Origin: an uncultured Geobacter sp.
GTDB lineage: Bacteria; Desulfobacterota; Desulfuromonadia; Geobacterales; DSM-12255
DNA length: 64,000 nt
Reading direction: 5' to 3'
NCBI GenBank assembly: GCA_937860145.1
Contig: CALMBF010000116.1
Coordinates: forward strand, 53,130 to 117,129
The notes under the pieces are model-generated. The model was not told where the DNA came from and did no database searches. It saw nothing but the letters and a program-made list of their open reading frames with translations. Position numbers and translations under genes: made by a program. Shown here one piece after another: positions 37,802 through 46,587 of this stretch; the first letter of the stretch is position 1; every line of letters begins with the position of its first letter.

Positions 37802-38365
37802 TCAACCTTTCACGCGGGTAGAGTACTCGCCGGTTCTGGTGTCGATAACGATCAATTCGCCTTCCTCGATGAACGGCGGAACTCTGAGGACGTAACCGGT
37901 CTCGACGGTTGCAGGTTTGGAGTCGCTTCCTGACGTGTCACCCTTGACCCAGGGGTCGGTCTGCGTGACCCGCAGGTTGACGAAATTGGGAACGTCGACG
38001 GCAATTGCCTTGTCCTTGAAGAGGAGCAGGTCAACCGGGAGGTTGTCGATCAGGTAGTTCTTTGCATCGCCAACGGAATCCTCGTCCATGTGGTACTGCT
38101 CGAAAGTCTGGTTGTCCATGAAGACAAAGTGCTCATCCTCCTTGTAGAGGAACTGCATCTTGCGATCTTCCAGACTTGCAGGTTCGAAGGTCTCACCGGA
38201 GCGATAGGTACGGTCGAGGATGCTGCCGGTGATCATGTTGCGCATCTTGGTACGGTAAAGCGCCTGACCTTTGCCTGGTTTTGCAAAATCGAAGGCGATG
38301 ACAACGTACGGATCGCCGTCGAGAGTGATCTTCAGTCCTTTTTTCAGATCTGCAACTGTGTACAT
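37802..38365 (-). CDS. efp: Translation elongation factor P
   Basis: A 187-residue EF-P. The N-terminal KOW-like domain carries the modified Lys at about residue 32 (FAKPGKGQAL), the same loop as in beta-lysylated EF-P proteins. The C-terminal OB domains are complete (LPVDLLLFKDKAIAVDVP, SDSKPATVETGY). The start at 38365 follows an AAGGAAC Shine-Dalgarno; the longer frame upstream is unlikely. It rescues ribosomes stalled at polyproline. Confidence 0.96.
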   Translation of the reverse strand: MYTVADLKKGLKITLDGDPYVVIAFDFAKPGKGQALYRTKMRNMITGSILDRTYRSGETFEPASLEDRKMQFLYKEDEHFVFMDNQTFEQYHMDEDSVGDAKNYLIDNLPVDLLLFKDKAIAVDVPNFVNLRVTQTDPWVKGDTSGSDSKPATVETGYVLRVPPFIEEGELIVIDTRTGEYSTRVKG

Positions 38366-38447
38366 TTTTGTTCCTTTTAAAAAGAATAGGAAGGGCAGGG
38401 TGGTGCTGCTCTTCCGTGCAAGACAGTAACTGAGTGTGGAAATGAAA

Positions 38448-38666
38448 TTATTTGACCCGATAGGTGATTCTGCCGCGGGTAAGGTCATAGGGTGAGAGCT
38501 CAACGGTAACTTTGTCACCGGGGAGTATCTTGATGAAGTACTTGCGCATCTTGCCGGAAATATGGGCCAACACGATGTGATCGTTTTCCAGCTTGACGCG
38601 GAACATGGCATTCGGGAGTGGTTCGATGACGGTACCTTCTACCTCAATGGCTTCTTCTTTACTCAT
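38448..38666 (-). CDS. infA: Translation initiation factor IF-1
   Basis: A 72-residue S1/OB-fold IF-1 with the conserved [19 protein letters not shown] and [18 protein letters not shown]. It lies 82 bases upstream of efp on the - strand. A TATAAT (38698-38703, - strand) is 32 bases before the start. Many genomes hold two infA copies, so this need not be the only one. Confidence 0.96.
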   Translation of the reverse strand: MSKEEAIEVEGTVIEPLPNAMFRVKLENDHIVLAHISGKMRKYFIKILPGDKVTVELSPYDLTRGRITYRVK

Positions 38667-38697
38667 AGAGTGCTCTTTATCCCCTGAATCGGATTGA

Positions 38698-38703
38698 ATT
38701 ATA
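38698..38703 (-). promoter_or_regulatory. Consensus -10 (TATAAT) for infA
   Basis: A perfect TATAAT on the - strand, about 32 bases upstream of the infA start. A -35 is poor (GTAAAC or TGTAAA region). Confidence 0.5.
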
Positions 38704-38840
38704 GTCTAAAACTCGTTTACTTTACAGAGAAAACCGCATAATTGCAAGCCGGATTTGCACAATGGGCTGATAATTAGCTTTACATTAATAATATCAACGT
38801 TGTATTTTCCATAAGAGTATCTATTGCATCGGGGGATTGC

Positions 38841-39206
38841 GTGCAGTCAGCACAGGTCTATAGACAGGTTGTCCTCGAAAATGGCGTGGAGATTGTCGCA
38901 CGGGATCTCACCAGGAACTATTTCGGTGATTATCACCTTGTACGCCTCGAAATTACCTTCGGTAGTAGCGGTTCAGGGGAAGAACTGCATGGTTGTGACG
39001 CACAGAAACCCTCATTTCGCAAGGTCGTTGAAAAAATGGGTGTGCCTACCTGTGACGTGGAAGCAGTCAAGGAGTCACTCGTCGAGAATTTTCTCGCACA
39101 CTCGCTCGCGTACCTGAGTGCGCCCGATTTCCCTGAGAAACTGGCCGCATCGGCCCATCTCCAGCCAAAAAAAGTAAAGCACAGATATACGGAGCGCAGA
39201 TCCTAG
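38841..39206 (+). CDS. Hypothetical protein before TrmA-family gene
   Basis: A 121-residue protein starting with GTG (VQSAQVYRQVVLENGVEIVARDLTRNYFGDYHLVRLEI, in parts). I do not recognise the family. It is charged and looks soluble, with the pattern RNYFGDYHLVRLEITF. AGGGGG-like Shine-Dalgarno lies upstream. Its stop is directly followed by the ATG of the methyltransferase, so the two are co-translated. Confidence 0.6.
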   Translation: MQSAQVYRQVVLENGVEIVARDLTRNYFGDYHLVRLEITFGSSGSGEELHGCDAQKPSFRKVVEKMGVPTCDVEAVKESLVENFLAHSLAYLSAPDFPEKLAASAHLQPKKVKHRYTERRS

Positions 39207-40511
39207 ATGCCGACTCTTCAGATTGACAGGCTGGCATTCGGCGGCGCAGGATTCGGCCGTCTCGATGGAAAAGCATGCTTCGTCCCCTATACCGCTCCCG
39301 GCGACAGGGTCGATATCTCCATCTCCAAAAGTAAAAGTTCGTACCTCGAGGGGATGGTAACCCGCATCGAATCTCCCGGGGAGTGCCGTGTCTCCCCGTT
39401 GTGCCCGGTTTTCGGCATATGTGGCGGATGCAACTGGCAACATGTCGGTTACGAGACCCAGTACCGGCAGAAGGAGATGATCTTCGCCGATACCATGTGG
39501 CGCATGGCTCGTGTTGACAAGGGGCTTATCAGCCCTCTTCTTGCCGCAGAGGATCGGTACGGCTATCGGCAGCGGATCCAGTTGAAGGTTCATTCCCGAG
39601 GCGGCGCGCTTTCCCTCGGTTTTTTCCGCCAGGGCTCCCATTATGTCGTGGATCTTCCGGATGGTTGCGCCATTGCCCGCTCCGAACTCAACATCGCCCT
39701 GGGCGAGGTGCGTCGAATCATCTCTTCTTCTCCCGATGCGGAGAGTATCCCGCAGGTCGATCTCTCCGTCGATGAGGGTGGAACAGTCACGGCACTCTTT
39801 CACTACATAGGCTGCAATACGGAGGAGATGCACGATTTCCTGTCAGGGTTGCAGGGAGGGCTGGATCATATCTCGTCCATATGGTTGCAGCAGGGACGCA
39901 AGGATACGATCAAATCTGTTTTCGGACCGGAGCTGATGGAGTATACTCTCTCCTTCGATGGCACGAGGGAACTGTCGATGTCTTACAGTGCCGACAGTTT
40001 CTCACAGGTGAATTTCAGCCAGAACAGGCGCCTGGTCGATATCGTACGCTCCTGGGCAACCGACCACGTGGTCCATGATGCCCTCGATCTGTACTGCGGC
40101 AACGGCAATTTTTCCCTCCCTCTTTCAGGCCACACGGCATCCGTGCTGGGGATGGAGTCTTACGCCAGGTCGATAGAGCTGGCATGTTACAATGCCCGGC
40201 ATAACAATATCTCCAATGCCTCTTTCATTTGTGAGGATTCTGCCGCCGGCGTGACAAGGCTGGTCAGCGAGGGGAAGGTATTTGACCTGGTTTTGCTCGA
40301 CCCGCCTCGGACCGGTGCGGAAGCGGTTGTCAGGAACCTCGGGAAACTGCGGCCGGCGTATCTTGTTTATGTGTCGTGTGATCCACCTACCTTGGGACGT
40401 GACCTCGCAACGCTGCAGAAATGCGGGTTCCTGGTCGATAACATCCAGCCGGTTGACATGTTTCCCCAGACGTATCACCTTGAGAGTGTGACCTTTCTCC
40501 ATGCGGTCTGA
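39207..40511 (+). CDS. Second TrmA/RlmCD-family RNA uracil-5-methyltransferase
   Basis: A 434-residue enzyme with TRAM domain, Fe-S cysteines in SPLCPVFGICGGCNWQ, the SAM domain LDLYCGNGNFSLPLSG, and DPPRTGAEAVV plus VSCDPPTLGRDLATL containing the nucleophile. It is a paralogue of the protein at 23185. Which of the two is RlmD-like, and which TrmA/RlmC-like, is unclear. It starts directly after the upstream stop. Confidence 0.85.
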   Translation: MPTLQIDRLAFGGAGFGRLDGKACFVPYTAPGDRVDISISKSKSSYLEGMVTRIESPGECRVSPLCPVFGICGGCNWQHVGYETQYRQKEMIFADTMWRMARVDKGLISPLLAAEDRYGYRQRIQLKVHSRGGALSLGFFRQGSHYVVDLPDGCAIARSELNIALGEVRRIISSSPDAESIPQVDLSVDEGGTVTALFHYIGCNTEEMHDFLSGLQGGLDHISSIWLQQGRKDTIKSVFGPELMEYTLSFDGTRELSMSYSADSFSQVNFSQNRRLVDIVRSWATDHVVHDALDLYCGNGNFSLPLSGHTASVLGMESYARSIELACYNARHNNISNASFICEDSAAGVTRLVSEGKVFDLVLLDPPRTGAEAVVRNLGKLRPAYLVYVSCDPPTLGRDLATLQKCGFLVDNIQPVDMFPQTYHLESVTFLHAV

Positions 40512-40535
40512 AGAGAACAACTAAGCGGAGGCCCG

Positions 40536-41576
40536 ATGTTTTTCAGCAAGTTCTTTAAAAAGGATTATCAGCAGTTAAAGGAGAAAGGGGACGCCCATTT
40601 CTCTGCAGGGCGTTTTGCCGATGCCCGTCTCTGTTACCTCGATGCCCTGGACAAGGTCGATACGGCCGTAAACCCGGACGGTGAGCGAGCTTTTCTTGCG
40701 GAGAGGCTGTCGCAGGCGGGCAACCGCCTCGCGGAGATGAACATACACGAGGCAGAGGCTGCCCTCAGGGGTGGCGAAGTACGGAAAGGGCATGATCACC
40801 TTGCCCTGGCGCTTGAGTTGGCAGATGACGTAACTATACGGGAAAAGGCTGAAACGTTACTGAAAAAGCAGCCGGGAGAGAGCCCGACCGCGCGCCATCA
40901 TCACCAGAAAAGTAGTGCCCATGGTGGACATGGCTGCTCCAGTTGTTCCTCATCCCACGGGGACGGTGTGGCTGATTTAACGCCTGATTTGCCTGACCAC
41001 ATGGAGCGTGACGAGCAGTTTCGTCTGTTGGTCAACACACTCCCCGGTAATCTCCCCCAAAGGTATGAATCATTAGGAGAGAAATTTGCAACCGCCTATC
41101 TTCTCGCCCACTCAAACGATCTGCAGTCAGCTCTCGCACTGTACAGGGAGCTGTTGTCCTCCGGCGAAAATGATATCCTTCTCTGTGAAATTGCGTTGCT
41201 TGAGTATCGTCTCGGAATCGGGGGAAGATGCGAGTCCCTCCTGAAGCGAGCTCTGTCCCTTGATGGTAGCAACCCTCTGGTCCACCTCGGTCTGGCGCAG
41301 TATTATATCGACTCGAGAAGGTTTGCCGAATCTGTTCCTGTACTGCAGGGGATGATTGAGGGAGAGATACTTCATGACCAGGCGCAGTTGATGCTTGGTG
41401 ATGTTTATGCGATGATGGGCAATCCGGACGCTGCCATTGACATCTATACAAAAGGACTCCAGTTACCCGCGTTAAAGAAAGTGTCCGCAGAGAGGCTGGT
41501 CCAGCTCCTCACCGCCCAGAACAGAACCGAAGAAGCCGCATACCTCTTCAAGACCTACCTCAAGGGGTGTTGTTGA
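40536..41576 (+). CDS. TPR protein with His/Cys-rich linker
   Basis: A 346-residue protein. Residues 1-110 hold TPR-like helices (DYQQLKEKGDAHFSAGRF). Residues 121-141 form a linker with HHH and a CSSC pair plus several more His (H129, H132, H141), suggesting metal binding. The rest (about 160-345) contains more TPRs (SALALYRELLSSGEN, VHLGLAQYYIDSRRF). Two Cys end the protein. Family unknown; the CSSC-His linker is reminiscent of metal-sensing or assembly factors. ATG follows GCGGAGG. Confidence 0.65.
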   Translation: MFFSKFFKKDYQQLKEKGDAHFSAGRFADARLCYLDALDKVDTAVNPDGERAFLAERLSQAGNRLAEMNIHEAEAALRGGEVRKGHDHLALALELADDVTIREKAETLLKKQPGESPTARHHHQKSSAHGGHGCSSCSSSHGDGVADLTPDLPDHMERDEQFRLLVNTLPGNLPQRYESLGEKFATAYLLAHSNDLQSALALYRELLSSGENDILLCEIALLEYRLGIGGRCESLLKRALSLDGSNPLVHLGLAQYYIDSRRFAESVPVLQGMIEGEILHDQAQLMLGDVYAMMGNPDAAIDIYTKGLQLPALKKVSAERLVQLLTAQNRTEEAAYLFKTYLKGCC

Positions 41577-41612
41577 CCCGCATGAGTTTATTACTGATAC
41601 AGGAGGCCGTAA

Positions 41613-41891
41613 ATGAACAAATCAGAACTTATTGAAACCCTCTCTGAGAAAAAGGGGATCTCCTACAAAAAATCCGAAGAGATCATCAACACCATTTTCG
41701 ATTCATTGAGCGAGGCGATGATTGCAGGCGACAGAATCGAAATCAGAGGATTCGGCAGTTTCGTGATCAATGAATACAAATCATACACGGGACGCAATCC
41801 AAAGACAGGCGAGTCCATAGACGTGAAACCGAAAAAACTGCCGTTTTTCAAGGTCGGTAAAGAGCTGAAAGAACGGGTCGCAGGGAAATAG
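41613..41891 (+). CDS. HU/IHF-family DNA-binding protein
   Basis: A 92-residue HU-fold protein. MNKSELIETLSEKKGISYKK is the N-terminal helical part, and FGSFVINEYKSYTGRNPKTGE the DNA-binding beta arm with the intercalating proline region. The IEIRGFG is typical of the IHF-beta subgroup. An AGGAGG Shine-Dalgarno is 5-10 bases upstream. TTGACC occurs 36 bases before it but no clear -10 follows. Confidence 0.92.
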   Translation: MNKSELIETLSEKKGISYKKSEEIINTIFDSLSEAMIAGDRIEIRGFGSFVINEYKSYTGRNPKTGESIDVKPKKLPFFKVGKELKERVAGK

Positions 41892-41906
41892 GTTTCACTG
41901 AATTCT

Positions 41907-43556
41907 ATGAGATTTCGACTGTCGGTTCTTATCATACTCGTGCTGGTCGGTTTCAGAAAACCGGCCATGGCCAATCCTACCCAGTACGGTTCCAGTGGTC
42001 TGTTGAACGTTTCAACTGCGGACACGCTTGACTCGGCCAATCTCTGTATCGGCATGTGGGGTAACTGCAGCAAGAGACAGGATAACGGCATAACTTCAAT
42101 CATGCCGGTAACGTTGACTCTGGGTATCGGTACGTTCTGGGAGGCGTACGGTACCTATCCCAACGTATATCTTAACAACGAAGCACCCTTTTCCGGCAGA
42201 GGCACTGCCGACGTGGGGATGAAAATCCGTTTTCTCGGACAGCGGAGCAGTGCTTTCAAGCTTGCGGTTGATTACCATTACAGTAGATATATCGATGATG
42301 ACAGGCAGTTCAATGGTATCAACGACATGGGGGGGCGCCTGATAGCTTCCTATAGAACGGACCTAGTCGGTGCCCATCTCTATTCCGGCTACATGTCCAA
42401 CGGGAAATCCCGGGACGTTGTCAAGGGAATCAAGTCAGAAACCGAATACCCTTACGGAGCAGGGGTAGAGATTGCCACGACGACCCGCTCGAAACTGACG
42501 CTCGAATACGTTGCCTCTGATGCCGCACGGTTCGATGCGCCTTCTGAAGCTTCAGTCGGATATCAGTATTACATAACTCCCCACCTGACCCTGAACCTTG
42601 CGTACGGCATGGGTATCAACGATGCCGCTGCGTCGTGGCGCGTTCTTTTCGGACTCAGTACCTGTCAGGGGGTAGGCGCATACATCAAGCCGATTCCGGA
42701 GGTTACCAAGGTAAAGGGCAAGTCTGGAGCAGGCCGTGAGGTGATGAGGCCGACAAAAGTTCTGCCACTTTCACCGCTTCTCATCAAGACTCCTGCACTG
42801 ACCACCCCTTCAAGCAAGTTCGAAGTTCCTCTCGAGCAGGACGGCGAAGAGATTGTCATCAGGCCGTATGGTACGGTTGTCATTGCCCAGCAGGCAGCCG
42901 CCACTCCGGTAACCCTGCCGAAAATACCGCCGACAGAGCAGATACAGACCGCTGTTGCCGAGACTGCTCCCGTCGAATCCCGGCCTGTCGTGGCCGAACC
43001 CTCACCCGCCGTGGTCGAGCCGGTGTCTCCCGAACCGTCAATCGAGGTCGATAAGCAGGCGGCTTCTGAATACGCGCTGACCAGGGTCAGCGGTGTGACC
43101 CCGCTGTACGGCGTCCGTCTCAAGGATTCGTCCGGGAAAGCAGCAGTCGCTGCTCCCTTGCCGTCGCTTCCGGGCGGGCCGGTCGTTGCCTACCGTAAAT
43201 TCAGGCTTCCGGACAGTATATTCGAATTCGACAATGTTGATATGCTGCCGGAAGTCAAGCAATCCATATCGGAGCTGGCTGAATTCATCCGCAATGACAA
43301 CAAGTGGGTATACCTCAGAATCGACGGCCATACTGACGGTGTCGGATCGGTCAAATACAACCTCGACCTCTCCCTGAAACGTGCGATCAGTGTTGCAAAT
43401 TATCTGATCACCCGCGAAGGCATCGATCCGTCGAAGATTTTCGTTCGCGGTATGGGCAAGTCGGCACCTATTGCGGATAACAGCACGGACGAGGGGAGAA
43501 AGCTTAACAGGCGTTTCGAGATCGTTTTCCTGGTACACAAAGAAAAGGGCAAATGA
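41907..43556 (+). CDS. Exported OmpA-family outer-membrane protein
   Basis: A 549-residue protein with a signal peptide (cleavage near FRKPAMA/NPTQY). Residues about 25-260 contain alternating beta-strand patterns of a barrel. A Pro/Glu/Val-rich linker spans about 280-410. The C-terminal OmpA domain is complete: SIFEFDNVDMLPEVKQSI, LRIDGHTDGVGSVKYN and LSLKRAISVANYL, with the peptidoglycan-binding Arg/Asp. It links the outer membrane to peptidoglycan. Its stop overlaps the next gene as ATGA. Confidence 0.85.
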   Translation: MRFRLSVLIILVLVGFRKPAMANPTQYGSSGLLNVSTADTLDSANLCIGMWGNCSKRQDNGITSIMPVTLTLGIGTFWEAYGTYPNVYLNNEAPFSGRGTADVGMKIRFLGQRSSAFKLAVDYHYSRYIDDDRQFNGINDMGGRLIASYRTDLVGAHLYSGYMSNGKSRDVVKGIKSETEYPYGAGVEIATTTRSKLTLEYVASDAARFDAPSEASVGYQYYITPHLTLNLAYGMGINDAAASWRVLFGLSTCQGVGAYIKPIPEVTKVKGKSGAGREVMRPTKVLPLSPLLIKTPALTTPSSKFEVPLEQDGEEIVIRPYGTVVIAQQAAATPVTLPKIPPTEQIQTAVAETAPVESRPVVAEPSPAVVEPVSPEPSIEVDKQAASEYALTRVSGVTPLYGVRLKDSSGKAAVAAPLPSLPGGPVVAYRKFRLPDSIFEFDNVDMLPEVKQSISELAEFIRNDNKWVYLRIDGHTDGVGSVKYNLDLSLKRAISVANYLITREGIDPSKIFVRGMGKSAPIADNSTDEGRKLNRRFEIVFLVHKEKGK

Positions 43557-44212
43557 AAAAGTACACACACTGGCTTTTAGTCTCCATCCTGCTGGTTTTA
43601 CTTCCGCTTCATGGGTTCGCCGACCAGGTGGAGGACACCCTGGTCGCCCGGGTGCGGCTCAAGGCTAACCTGAAGCTGGACAGCCAGGCACGCAAGGAGA
43701 TTACTGCTGCAGCTGCTAAAATCAAAAAGAGCAAGGGTGGAACCGTCAAGCTGAGGGGCGTTTATCCCTCGGCTACCTCAGTCGATGAGTATCTGTCAAA
43801 ATCCGTTTTCATGGCCCGTGAGGTCGAGCAGTACCTGAAGACCCTCCTTCCTCCCCGGCAGCAGATCTATACCGTGACCTCCAAATTCTCTCCCGGAGAG
43901 AGGGGAGCCCAGAATGTCGTAGAAATACTTCTCTACCCCTTCGAGCTGAAGCCCGCAGAGTCAGATGAGATCAGGATTAAATCCCTTGAAAGCCAGGGTA
44001 TTGGTAAAGCTGCCGTTGTCCCTGCTGTTGTGGCGCCGGTCAAGAGCGAACCGGAGGCAAGCAGCACGAAGCCTGCCGACGCCGGGAAAATTTCATCCGA
44101 GCGTACCGTACCAGCTGTGGCGACAGAAGATGCCAAGCGCGCTGAGGAACTGGTCAATAGGGCGAAAAGACGGGCTGCCGAAAGAGCAAAGCGTAAAGCC
44201 GACACCGATTAA
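43553..44212 (+). CDS. Exported protein, OmpA-partner, unknown function
   Basis: A 219-residue protein. A signal peptide occupies residues 1-24 (VLLPLHGFA then DQVEDT). The middle region (LKANLKLDSQARKEITAAAAKIK, GTVKLRGVYPSATS) has a periodicity loosely like an OmpA peptidoglycan-binding fold but lacks its key residues. The C-terminus is Arg/Lys/Ala-rich. ATGA overlap couples it to the OmpA gene. Confidence 0.6.
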   Translation: MKKYTHWLLVSILLVLLPLHGFADQVEDTLVARVRLKANLKLDSQARKEITAAAAKIKKSKGGTVKLRGVYPSATSVDEYLSKSVFMAREVEQYLKTLLPPRQQIYTVTSKFSPGERGAQNVVEILLYPFELKPAESDEIRIKSLESQGIGKAAVVPAVVAPVKSEPEASSTKPADAGKISSERTVPAVATEDAKRAEELVNRAKRRAAERAKRKADTD

Positions 44213-44259
44213 TCTGCTATACTTGACTGCAGCGTAGTGACGGTTGTCTGGAGGGAACT

Positions 44260-44898
44260 ATGCAGAAAATTTCCACATGTCTGCTGGTGCTGGCATTGGT
44301 CGTGCTTTCGGGGTGCTCGCTGAAAGTCGTCCCCGAAGCGGTTCCCGGTGGGATCGTCAGTCCCGACGGCAAATCCCTTTCATTGACCCGCAATGATGTG
44401 ACCATTACGGTCGGCGCGGTCGAGGAGGAAGCCTTTGCAAACGCGGAGGGGTTGATAACGTCCCTGCAGGTAGAGATCACTAACAGCGGTGAGAGTGAAG
44501 TCCTCTTCGATAATGACAGCTTTATCGTCGTGGATGCGGACAAGAGACAGTACTTCTCCGTACCGCCTGAAAAGGTCCGCCAGATGCTGACCAAGGAGAC
44601 CTATTACCTCATCCCCTACCCCTATGTCGGATTCTACTATCTGGAGGATTACGAAAAGTCTGCATATAAAAATTCCACCAACACAAGTCTCCCCTATTAT
44701 TACGAATTCTATCCTGAAAACCTTTTTGCTCAGGCTCTCCCCATGGGACCTCTCATCCCCAAGGCTAAAATACACGGCCTGGTTTATTTCCAGCTCGATC
44801 TTGCAGCTCAGAAAGCCTTTGCTCTGCAGGTCTACAGAAAAGGGAGCTCCCGGTCTGCTCCTCCCGACTACCTGTTCCCCTTCAAGGTCGTTAAATAA
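44260..44898 (+). CDS. Exported lipoprotein, unknown family
   Basis: A 212-residue predicted lipoprotein: VLSGCSLKVV gives a lipobox with Cys about residue 19. The mature part is beta-rich (ITVGAVEEEAFA, LQVEITNSGESEVLFDNDSF) and ends FPFKVVK. It lies between the OmpA-group and the Na/Pi transporter. Family not recognised. Confidence 0.6.
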   Translation: MQKISTCLLVLALVVLSGCSLKVVPEAVPGGIVSPDGKSLSLTRNDVTITVGAVEEEAFANAEGLITSLQVEITNSGESEVLFDNDSFIVVDADKRQYFSVPPEKVRQMLTKETYYLIPYPYVGFYYLEDYEKSAYKNSTNTSLPYYYEFYPENLFAQALPMGPLIPKAKIHGLVYFQLDLAAQKAFALQVYRKGSSRSAPPDYLFPFKVVK

Positions 44899-44901
44899 TC
44901 G

Positions 44902-46587
44902 ATGTCAGGCTTCGCCTCCTTTCCTCTTGTCTACCTTGCCGAAACTCTGGGGGGGATAGGACTCTTTATCCTCGGCATGCAGACCATGTCCGAAGGGTTG
45001 CAGTATCTTGCCGGTAACCGCTTCCGTTCCCTGCTGGAGCGCATCGCCCGTAACCGGGTTTCCGCGGCATTTCTCGGGACCTGTCTTGCGTCACTTCTCC
45101 AATCGGGGAGTTCCGCTTCCATCCTCATTGTCAGCTTTGTCAATGCCGGCCTGATATCCATCTATCAGGCCCTGGCAATACTGCTCGGCACCTGCCTCGG
45201 TGCCACGGTCTTTGTCCAGTTCATTGCCTTCCAACCGTCAATATTCGCCTTGCTTGCCATATTTGCCGGCATGCTTTTCAGGTTTCTCTGCAAAAGAAGA
45301 GCGTTGGTACACAGCGGTGAACTCCTGCTCGGGTGCGGTCTGCTGTTCCTTGGCCTGCGGATAATGGAGGCCGGTATCGTGCCGGTCGGGCAATCCGCCA
45401 TCATCAGGAGCATTACCGAGTATGTCTTTGCCTGGAAGATCACCGCGGTGCTGTGCGGTGCCCTGCTGACGTTCCTGGTACACTCACCATCGGCTGCAAT
45501 GGGTATTGTCATTGCCTTTTCAGCCGGGGGGATGGTCAGTTTCGCTGACGCTGTCGGTATGATCATCGGCAGCAACCTGGGCGTCGCACTGCTTACCATG
45601 CTGGCTGCGGTGGGTGGTACGGTTGCCGCACGCAGGGTAGCGGTTCTCAACCTGCTGATCAACTTCGTTGCCGTCCTTTTTGCCTTGGCGCTTTTCCCTC
45701 TGCTGATCAAAAGCGTCGCGCTCCTGTCTCCCGGAGGTGCCGACCTTTCGGAGTTACTGAAACAGAGGCCTGGTGCGGTACCGCCCAGAGACCTGATGCC
45801 CCGCTTGATCGCCAACGCTTACACAATTTTCAGCCTCTTCATCGTATGTTTTTTCCTGCCGTTTATCGGGCTCATTACACGTTCCGTCGATGCGGCACGC
45901 GTATGGGGAGGTGCCCGGCCTGACCTGTCGCCACGTCCACAGTTTCTCGACACGCGCATCATCAATACTCCGACCATAGCAATGCTGCAGGCACGCAGTG
46001 AAATCGTGCGTATGGCGGATATCGCCTGCTCGATGTACGACGATGCGGTTCAATTGCTCTACCGTTTCGATGTCAAACTGGTCCGGCTCATCCAGGAGAA
46101 GGAAGATGCTCTTGACTCTCTGCAGAAGCAGATTTCCAATTTCCTCATCCTCCTGTCACGGCGCAGCAACGATGTCGAACACTCCCTCCGTATTCCGGTA
46201 CTTTTGCATATTGTCAATGAGTTGGAGCACCTCGGCGACGTATCCTGGCAGGTAGTCAGCATCATCCAGAGAAAAAAATACGAAAAGATCGTCTTCTCCA
46301 ATCATGCGATGGCGGACCTGAAGAGACTTGCAGCACTGGTAGGCGAGGTTGTCGCCATCATTCAGTCAGGTGATCGCTATACGTCCGAAGACCAGGAAAA
46401 AACGGCCGATCTGCATACGTTGGTACTGGTTCAGCAGGAAACGATCCTCGGTGGCCACGTGGCCAGGATGAAGGGGGGCCAATGTTCTGTCGAGGCCGGT
46501 CTCCTTTTCAACGACATGGTTGCAGCCTTGGTGAGGTTGTCCTCACTCTCTTGCTTCATTGTAAAAACCGGAAGGGAGCTGGAATGA
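44902..46587 (+). CDS. Na/Pi cotransporter family protein with C-terminal PhoU-like domain
   Basis: A 561-residue protein. Two repeated membrane halves carry the family signatures ASLLQSGSSASILIVSF and VHSPSAAMGIVIAFSAG with QSGSSA and its degenerate copy. The last 200 residues are soluble and helical (PhoU-like; ARSEIVRMADIACSMYDD). It probably takes up phosphate with sodium, or exports it. The PhoU-like domain suggests regulation. Its stop overlaps the Ppx/GppA start as ATGA. Confidence 0.85.
   Translation: MSGFASFPLVYLAETLGGIGLFILGMQTMSEGLQYLAGNRFRSLLERIARNRVSAAFLGTCLASLLQSGSSASILIVSFVNAGLISIYQALAILLGTCLGATVFVQFIAFQPSIFALLAIFAGMLFRFLCKRRALVHSGELLLGCGLLFLGLRIMEAGIVPVGQSAIIRSITEYVFAWKITAVLCGALLTFLVHSPSAAMGIVIAFSAGGMVSFADAVGMIIGSNLGVALLTMLAAVGGTVAARRVAVLNLLINFVAVLFALALFPLLIKSVALLSPGGADLSELLKQRPGAVPPRDLMPRLIANAYTIFSLFIVCFFLPFIGLITRSVDAARVWGGARPDLSPRPQFLDTRIINTPTIAMLQARSEIVRMADIACSMYDDAVQLLYRFDVKLVRLIQEKEDALDSLQKQISNFLILLSRRSNDVEHSLRIPVLLHIVNELEHLGDVSWQVVSIIQRKKYEKIVFSNHAMADLKRLAALVGEVVAIIQSGDRYTSEDQEKTADLHTLVLVQQETILGGHVARMKGGQCSVEAGLLFNDMVAALVRLSSLSCFIVKTGRELE

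Noticed and set aside
44217..44594. 125-codon - strand frame opposite the lipoprotein gene
   Set aside because: Shadow of a well-supported lipoprotein with lipobox on the + strand.
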